Of a stretch of 64,000 nucleotides of DNA, positions 57,601 through 64,000 are shown one piece after another. A program made the translations under genes and the position numbers. The notes beneath the pieces were generated by a model, which did no database searches, was not told the DNA's origin, and saw only the letters and a program-made list of their open reading frames with translations. The stretch is taken from assembly GCF_958979055.1 (NCBI RefSeq), contig NC_084899.1:260501-324500 (forward strand), given 5' to 3'. Source of the DNA: Alnus glutinosa (Eukaryota; Streptophyta; Magnoliopsida; Fagales; Betulaceae). Every line of letters starts with the position of its first letter. Position 1 is the first letter of the stretch.

Positions 57601-59091
57601 CTTTTATTTCTACATGAATACTACTATTGTCAATGACTCCTAAACATAATCTTTTAACTTTAGACTAAATGGCCTTTAAAATTTTAAATAGACCCGTACT
57701 TGATCTTTTCCGACGGTGGGATGCTTTTGAACTTCACATAGATCCTGCCTATTTTTAGTGGGTGCAATACCAAATGATATTAAAAAGTTCTCTTACAATT
57801 TTAATCTACTCTAGTTATTTTCAAAGTCCTTGGGGTGCAATTGCCTGCACTGGACATAGTGTAGCTCCACCCATGGCAGCAGTAATAGTAGCAGATATGA
57901 GTACATATATCTCTGATTTGTGGATGTCTCATGTCGTTGTGCTGGTGTCTCTTTATCTTAATAGCAAATTATATTTTTTTTGTGCATGCGTTTGTGCGTG
58001 TTATGCCATCAATCATCTGAAGATATGAAATTCTAATTGATATTGTACACAATTGGCATCCATGAGTAGAATGCATCAAGTGTCCTGGCCTCCCCGGGGA
58101 CATCATTGCTTTTCCTTTCCTCCAAATCAGATCTGCATTCTTTTTACTGGGATGCTTTATTTTGCAGGATATCCGTCACATTTGTTGACAAGGATGGAGA
58201 GGAAAAGCACATCAAGGTCCCTATTGGAATGTCCATGTTAGAAGCTGCTCATGAAAATGATATAGAACTTGAAGGCAAGGATTCTGATGCTTATTTAGTC
58301 CAGAGTTTTGCATCTTTACCTAATTTTGTTTCTTATGATTGATGCTATCTAGAGGTATTCTTACTAAAGTTATTTCTTATAACTTGGGGCATTGTGGGAC
58401 ATTTCACTGACTCTTGAGGGACATGCTGACAACCATAGTTTTGAGTACTTCCTTTCAACTGTAACCCCGAGCTCTTGTTTTTCTTGGGATTCAAGTTTTT
58501 TTCTTTCAGTTGCAAGGAAATTGATGGATCAATAATTTCTTTGTCAATGAGCTCGTATTTCTTTGATCATAGTTCCAAAATCTAATGCTCTACCTTTAAT
58601 GTCATGTCAGGAGCATGTGAAGGATCGCTTGCCTGTTCAACATGTCATGTGATTGTGATGGTATATATTTGGCTATATGTACCGAAACACGCGTACTGTT
58701 GGACATTCATGTGTTTAGTCCAACATTTTCTTGAGCTAAAATTTGAGGGGCTAACTTTTGAATCTTATGGTAGGACATGGAGCAGTACAATAAGTTAGAA
58801 GACCCTACTGACGAAGAAAATGACATGCTAGATCTGGCCTTTGGGCTTACAGAAACGTTGGTTCCTTCTTGCATGAACTTGAAATAATTTTTCATTATGT
58901 ACGATCCAGATTAAAAAAAATAAAATTTCTTTTCTTTTGGACACCAAGATCTAATTCTGTGCTTGGGATTTTGCAGATCTCGTCTGGGTTGTCAAGTGAT
59001 TGCAAAACCTGAACTTGAGGGAATTCGTTTAGCTATTCCCGCTGCCACACGGAATTTTGCAGTTGATGGTTATGTTCCAAAACCGCACTAG
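54652..59091 (+). CDS. MFDX: Mitochondrial adrenodoxin-like [2Fe-2S] ferredoxin
   Basis: Seven exons: 54652-54712, 55041-55108, 56654-56751, 58168-58274, 58611-58660, 58774-58856 and 58977-59091, 193 residues with consistent phases. Residues 1-75 are Arg/Lys/Ser-rich with little acid, as in a mitochondrial presequence. The ferredoxin domain follows (VTFVDKDGEEKHIKVPIGMS, LEAAHENDIELEG). Three cluster cysteines lie in ACEGSLACSTCHV and the fourth in LGCQV, giving the adrenodoxin CX5CX2C...C set. The C-terminus ends FAVDGYVPKPH. Such proteins pass electrons from ferredoxin reductase to Fe-S cluster assembly and biotin synthesis in the matrix. Intron 4 starts with GC (AAG|GCAAGG) rather than GT; reading through would truncate the protein before the cysteines. 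The two small exons (50 and 83 nt) carry the cluster core. Confidence 0.95.
54754..55040 (+). repeat. Imperfect tandem duplication in intron 1 of the ferredoxin gene
   Basis: CATAAGAAAATGTTCCT at 54754 is repeated as CATAATAAAATGTTCGT at 54909 (period about 155). Matching stretches continue (AAGTAGTTTTG, GGGGATATGG, TTCTGTGTATTAT). The second copy supplies the used acceptor TTTTTGGCAG. The first retains only a weak equivalent. Confidence 0.85.
57245..57875. mobile_element. Possible TIR repeat in ferredoxin intron 3
   Basis: GTGGCAGAGCCAGGATTTT at the left and the complement of GTGTAGCTCCACCCATG at the right form imperfect inverted ends of a type common in dicots (GGCGGAGCCAG). The body is AT-rich with a (CT)n(CA)n tract at 57449-57488. 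Ends are not confirmed by a TSD. Confidence 0.45.
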
Positions 59092-61448
59092 AGATTATAC
59101 TATGATACTGGAGAGTGTTTGCTCATAGCAACGGCACAATCATCCCAATTTTGTAGCTCCTCTATTGTCAGTGGTCATATTTGTTTTCTATTGTTTATTG
59201 TTTGCGATGACGCTGAGATAACCTGTATGACAATGTTTCTATAGATTACATGCTTATTATGGTGCTGTGTTAAGCTGATTGACAATAATTTTTTACGTCA
59301 CATAATGTTAAGTTTTGTTCCTACTCTTTTGGGGGGCCTAAATTTAGGGTAGAGTTTTCGAAGTTCATCTATCCCTTGACAAGTGAGAAGCACATATTAT
59401 TAAAAAAAAAAGAAAAAGAAAAAAAACTTTTCAAGTGTTGAAAGACACATGACAATTTTATAGATTGAGTTTAAGGAATTTTTTCCAACTCAATTTGAAG
59501 GAAAAATGTCTCAAATTTTATACATCCATGTCATTGTCTTTTTTGTACACAATCCTTGATTTTCTGTATTACCTTATTATTGCATTTGCAAATTGTGCAT
59601 AATTTGAACTCCAATGTCGTCGTTACATGTGATACATCTTTATTTTGAGTTGAATGATGGAATTCTTGAATGACGGGACTTGACGTTATCTTAGATTATA
59701 AAAAGATGGATTTCTTGATTGATGGGACTTGACGTTATCTTAGGTCATAAAAAGTTTTTCATTGAATTGGATCGGAAGAAACTTTTTCAACGTAATTTAT
59801 TAATTAACATCTATTCTTAAATCATGTGAGAATATGATATCTGTCAATTTTTAATTTATTTATTGAATGCACGTAATTTTTTTTTTTTTGAATGAAACAA
59901 GTCTGAAAATATATGGTTGCTTCATGTACTGGCAATCTGAAACTGAAAAATGTGGAAACAAATGGATTTGCTTGAGTACGAAGTTACCAAATGGGGGCGC
60001 TCTTTTAATGGATATGGGTTTCTTAAGTTTCACTATCTGAATGGTCCATTTTAACAAACATCTGCACTAAAGATGCTTGATTTGTAGCTTCCACCTTAAT
60101 ACCTTATAATTATGCCCAAAGGTGCCGCTTAAGAAATCATGCTTATTTTTGTCGGTCAGTACAATTTCAGTACAATTGGTGGAGTACAACCTTAAACATT
60201 GTTCACCAACGGTTCGTGATTCCGTGTAATGAGTACAGCCTAGACCTATAGACTGTTAAACAAGTCCATGTAATTTTTTTTTGTCAAACTTCTCACGTAA
60301 TTAAAACACAATTATCTTATGTAACAGAAAATTATAGGATAGTTATAAATTTTATTTATTTTTTTATTTTTTTTTTAAGAGTTTATGATTTCCTGCCACA
60401 TAAAATAGTTGTATTTTTAATTGTGTGAAAAGTTGATAGAAAATCATATCTCATGTGCAATATACAATCATATTTGATTGGACTAATATCTGAACACACG
60501 TTCGAACATAATGACATTCGAATGTCCTCTCACATAAGACTTCTCATTTCACATATTGTACTTGAAATCTTGATCCGTTGAAAAACCATGATGGAATGAT
60601 TTTTGTTTTTGAGCATTGGAGAAGTCCGTCCAACCACTTTGTTGAACAAAAAAAAGAAAAACCTTTGCCATCCCAAAAACAAATTATTTAATCCATTTAT
60701 TGGGTTAGACCAGTTTACGAAGACTGAAGACACAAAAGAGAGAGGAAAAAAAAAAGAAAAAGGAGTGGTAAGCCGTTGGTTAGTGAGCTATAAAGACAGA
60801 TATTATTGTAGAAATTTATATAAAATATAAAATAAGAGAAGACTAGAGAGCAGGAGAGATAAAGAATACAAATAAATAAATAGCGGTCCGCACTAGTAAG
60901 AGTTCTACAATTTATTAAATTGAATAAAAGATAATTACATTATATTGTGTGGTATTTATTAATAAACTTAGCTAGTTGTGATAAATAAGTCAAATTAAAT
61001 CAGGCAAATAAATTAAAGTAGGCTGCCACCGAGAAAAATATATATAACGCAGAAACATTCAGCTCAACTTATATTAAAAAAATAAAAATAAAAATAAAAA
61101 TAAATTAAGGAGCTTAACAGTTTGTTGTTAAAGTCAAAAGTGTGTTGGTTCAGTTTCACCTCCGAAAGGCATGTTTGTCTAGAACTTGTTTGACACATGT
61201 TTACATAAAGACGCAGGGTATCGTCAGCCGTGGCTTTCAGAAAGCAATGGACGTCTTGGAATTTGGTACGTCCAATAACAATCATACCATCCAAACTTTC
61301 AAGATCAACACTCATTTTCTTCCAGAATAAGCTTTTAATTTGCCCAATTAACATGCTCACTAATTAAGTTCGACTTAAGCAAATTTACAATCATTCCTAA
61401 CGCTGTTGAAAATGATAGTACGTACAATATTCAGTCGTTTATACACAA

Positions 61449-61493
<45 letters not shown>

Positions 61494-64000
61494 ATTAATT
61501 TAGTATTTTAAGAAAGAGAAGTCTACGATATATATATTTTATTGTAAGATCGTCTTTTCGTTAAAATTCTTCATGTTAAAATGATCGGATCCGCCAGCGG
61601 GTAGCCATTTCTTGATCATATATAGCCTATTTGTAGCTAGTCAACAAAAACCCGAACTAGGCGGGTCTAAATTGTTTGGTTAGGTGAATTATACATTTGT
61701 TAATTTATGGTGTTTTGGGTATGTTTGTTTGGGGCAAATTAACAATTATTGTCACGAACTCGATACAAAATTAACGAGTTGGGACTGGTCTATATAGTTT
61801 TATAGTTATGTATGTTTCGACACGATCTAAACCTAACACCCAACATTTATGACTTTTAATTTTTTACACAACTTGCAAATTCGACATAAACCTAACACAA
61901 AGTTAAGGTATTATGTTTGAGGTGTTTGACCCATTTAATTAAATTGGTCGGATTAACCTAACACAAAATTAGTGTGTCATTCATAATTCTAAGATAAAAT
62001 CATAGCTTTTATTCGATATTCATATAATATATGATTTAGCACTTCCCTTATAATAATAATAATACATGCACGTTAGAGAGGTATCTTAGCTAGGGAGGAG
62101 TTGATTCAGAGATCGAGCCTTTTCCATTTTCAAATGTATTAGAAGCTATAGCCTACAGGCAGGGCGGCTAATGAATTTCAAACCATGACAGGGCACATAG
62201 AGATTAGAGAGTGACTCGCGTCTCAACTACTACGCATGTCCTGTCCAACAACGCAAATCCTAGTCCAAGATTCCAACCAACACTTTCTTTTTTTATACAT
62301 TTGTCGTGTGCGTCTGCAGGCATGCCCACTTACTCCTGCAAGCATACCCCACTTAATTACTCCTTTTAACTTTATTACATTTTTTTCTTTGACGCTCTCA
62401 AACAAGCTCGCATAAATATGAAAGCATTTTTGAGTATAATGTAAAGTAAATAAAAGTTGTTTGTTAATATTTTTATTATTTTAGGTATAAAAAAAATTAA
62501 AAATAAAAGATAAGAAGGTATTAGCAAACAAGCCCTTAACTTCTAGTTACAGTGCTCAAAAACCATATGAATGCCAGTAATGCTTAATAAACCATAGTTT
62601 TATTCTATCAATAAACGTCTATATATTGCTTTTGTCGAAATTAATGGCGGGGCAGCCAATTATGATTTATTGTTGTATGTATAGACACGGTACATGTTTG
62701 GTTGTGTTTAGAAGCAAAAGTTGGTAAGAAAACATTTTGCGTCAAAAGAGCCCTTACCCAATACTTAATTACTTAACCATAATGTACTAATGTACTAATG
62801 TACTGCATGTGCATATATGTAAATATATATATTAATATAAACAAACAAATATATGGTCGTACACATTCTAGAAGGGCCTACGTGCAGGCTTGGGCCAACT
62901 TGATTCCGAGGCAGTGTTGTACTACGTAACAAACCGTTCATATAGGCCTGTTTATGACGCAGACGCGCCCTCAGCGGCCAAGTCAAAAATTTATCTTTGG
63001 GAAGTCGGTTTTTTTTTTTTTTTTTTTTTTTTTATAAAAAAATTTTTTTGTTCTATATTTTTACTATACATAAAAAAAATTAATAATCACAATCTAAAAT
63101 AAAAATAAAATATTTTATAACATAGTAAGAGTATAAGGGCGCAACAATTGATATGTTAAGTAAGGTAACATATAGACACTAGTAAAAGCAAAAAAATAAA
63201 GTATCTAAAATTGCAGCATTTAGTTTTGTAGATAATTAAAATTATCAAATATAGAATTTGAATTAAAGTTCCTAAAAATTTATTTTCATTCTCACAAGTA
63301 ACAAACTACGAGCTAAATTATATAACATAAAAGGTTTAGACTCACAAACGAATTAAGAATAATTAAATACTAGTAAAAATGTCACCTAATATTGACTCTA
63401 TGTGAAGTTCCATCAAAATCTCAAAAAGAAGATAAACTGAAAGGGCAGCATGTGCAGAGATGATCATTAGACCTCCAATCATATTTTAATTTTCTTACAA
63501 AAGATATTATCAAAACGGACAAACTAACTAGTTTATGGTGTATTAATTTAGTAACTTAAGTAATTTTAAAACAAAAACAAACAACAATCATAATAGACAG
63601 TAATAACAAAAATAGTACTATACATAAAAAAATAAAATAAAAAATAAAAACAACTACAATTTAGAAGTCACTGATGCAATTTAGAATATAAACTTAAAAT
63701 TAAAAGAAAATATTTACTTTTGGAAGAAAAGTCTACGTGGCAAAAAAACAAAAAATCCATGAGAGAAAACTATAAAAAAAACAAATAAATAAGGATGTAA
63801 TTTGAAGGAGGTTCATACTTTTTTTTTTTTTTTTTTTCAAATTGTAATCTATTATAATCTACAATACTTTTTATTCTAAAAGAAACTTACATTACAAGTC
63901 TACATACCTACCTTACGAGGCTAATAAAAAAAAAAATCCAATAAGAAACCGCGTGTAGGAGTGTGGATAAATTACTTAACAATTTTTCTTATAAAATAAT
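59092..64000. other. Gene-free AT-rich DNA to the end of the window
   Basis: No convincing exon on either strand. Contains (TA)n at 61451-61491 and a T-run at 63009-63033. A stretch at 61640-62000, rich in TTAACCTAACACAAA/CGACACGA phrases, resembles a degenerate dispersed repeat built on 'cgtgtcgtgttaaccc'-like motifs. Direct repeats GATGGGACTTGACGTTATCTTAG occur near 59670 and 59720 (given only as landmarks). Confidence 0.55.

Overview
This is nuclear DNA from a flowering plant, most likely a woody eudicot. The genes carry many GT-AG introns, the protein families are plant ones (SAUR, pollen-type pectin methylesterase, H2A with an SPKK tail), and the intergenic DNA is AT-rich and full of LINEs, LTR fragments, MULE-like elements and MITEs. 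The LINE 3' tails look like those common in Fagales, but the species cannot be fixed from the sequence.

Layout. (1) 1-15.8 kb, minus strand: eight exons of a large chloroplast-targeted alpha/beta-hydrolase-like protein of the At2g03140 type. Its 3' part, where relatives carry a CAAX-protease membrane domain, lies left of the window. Its introns hold several LINE insertions. (2) 15.8-24.4 kb: gene-free, with nested MITEs, minisatellites ending in a G20 run, an 803-bp MULE-like element with 9-bp target-site duplications (TSDs), a LINE RNase H fragment with a 12-bp TSD, and a truncated copia element. (3) 24.6 kb: a single-exon SAUR gene. (4) 25-32.7 kb: repeats, including a second MULE-like element and a solo LTR with a 5-bp TSD. 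(5) 32.7-45.5 kb: a tandem segmental duplication. Each copy has a four-exon pectin methylesterase gene. The distal copy ends in an intact histone H2A gene. The proximal copy ends in a truncated H2A relic, which marks the crossover point. The distal copy has since gained several transposons, including a striking foldback element. (6) 49.2-51.2 kb, minus: a second SAUR gene with a 29-nt last coding exon and a probable 5'-UTR intron and uORF. (7) 54.15 kb: tRNA-Ala(TGC). (8) 54.65-59.1 kb: a seven-exon mitochondrial adrenodoxin-like ferredoxin gene with a GC-AG intron. (9) 59.1-64 kb: AT-rich DNA with no recognisable gene.

The genes do not form a pathway; this is an ordinary stretch of plant euchromatin. 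I found no evidence for a wholly new biological system. The most informative features are the PME-H2A duplication with its dated insertions, the near-perfect palindrome at 44.07-44.75 kb, the well-delimited transposon insertions, and the loss of catalytic residues in the hydrolase domain of the large gene.
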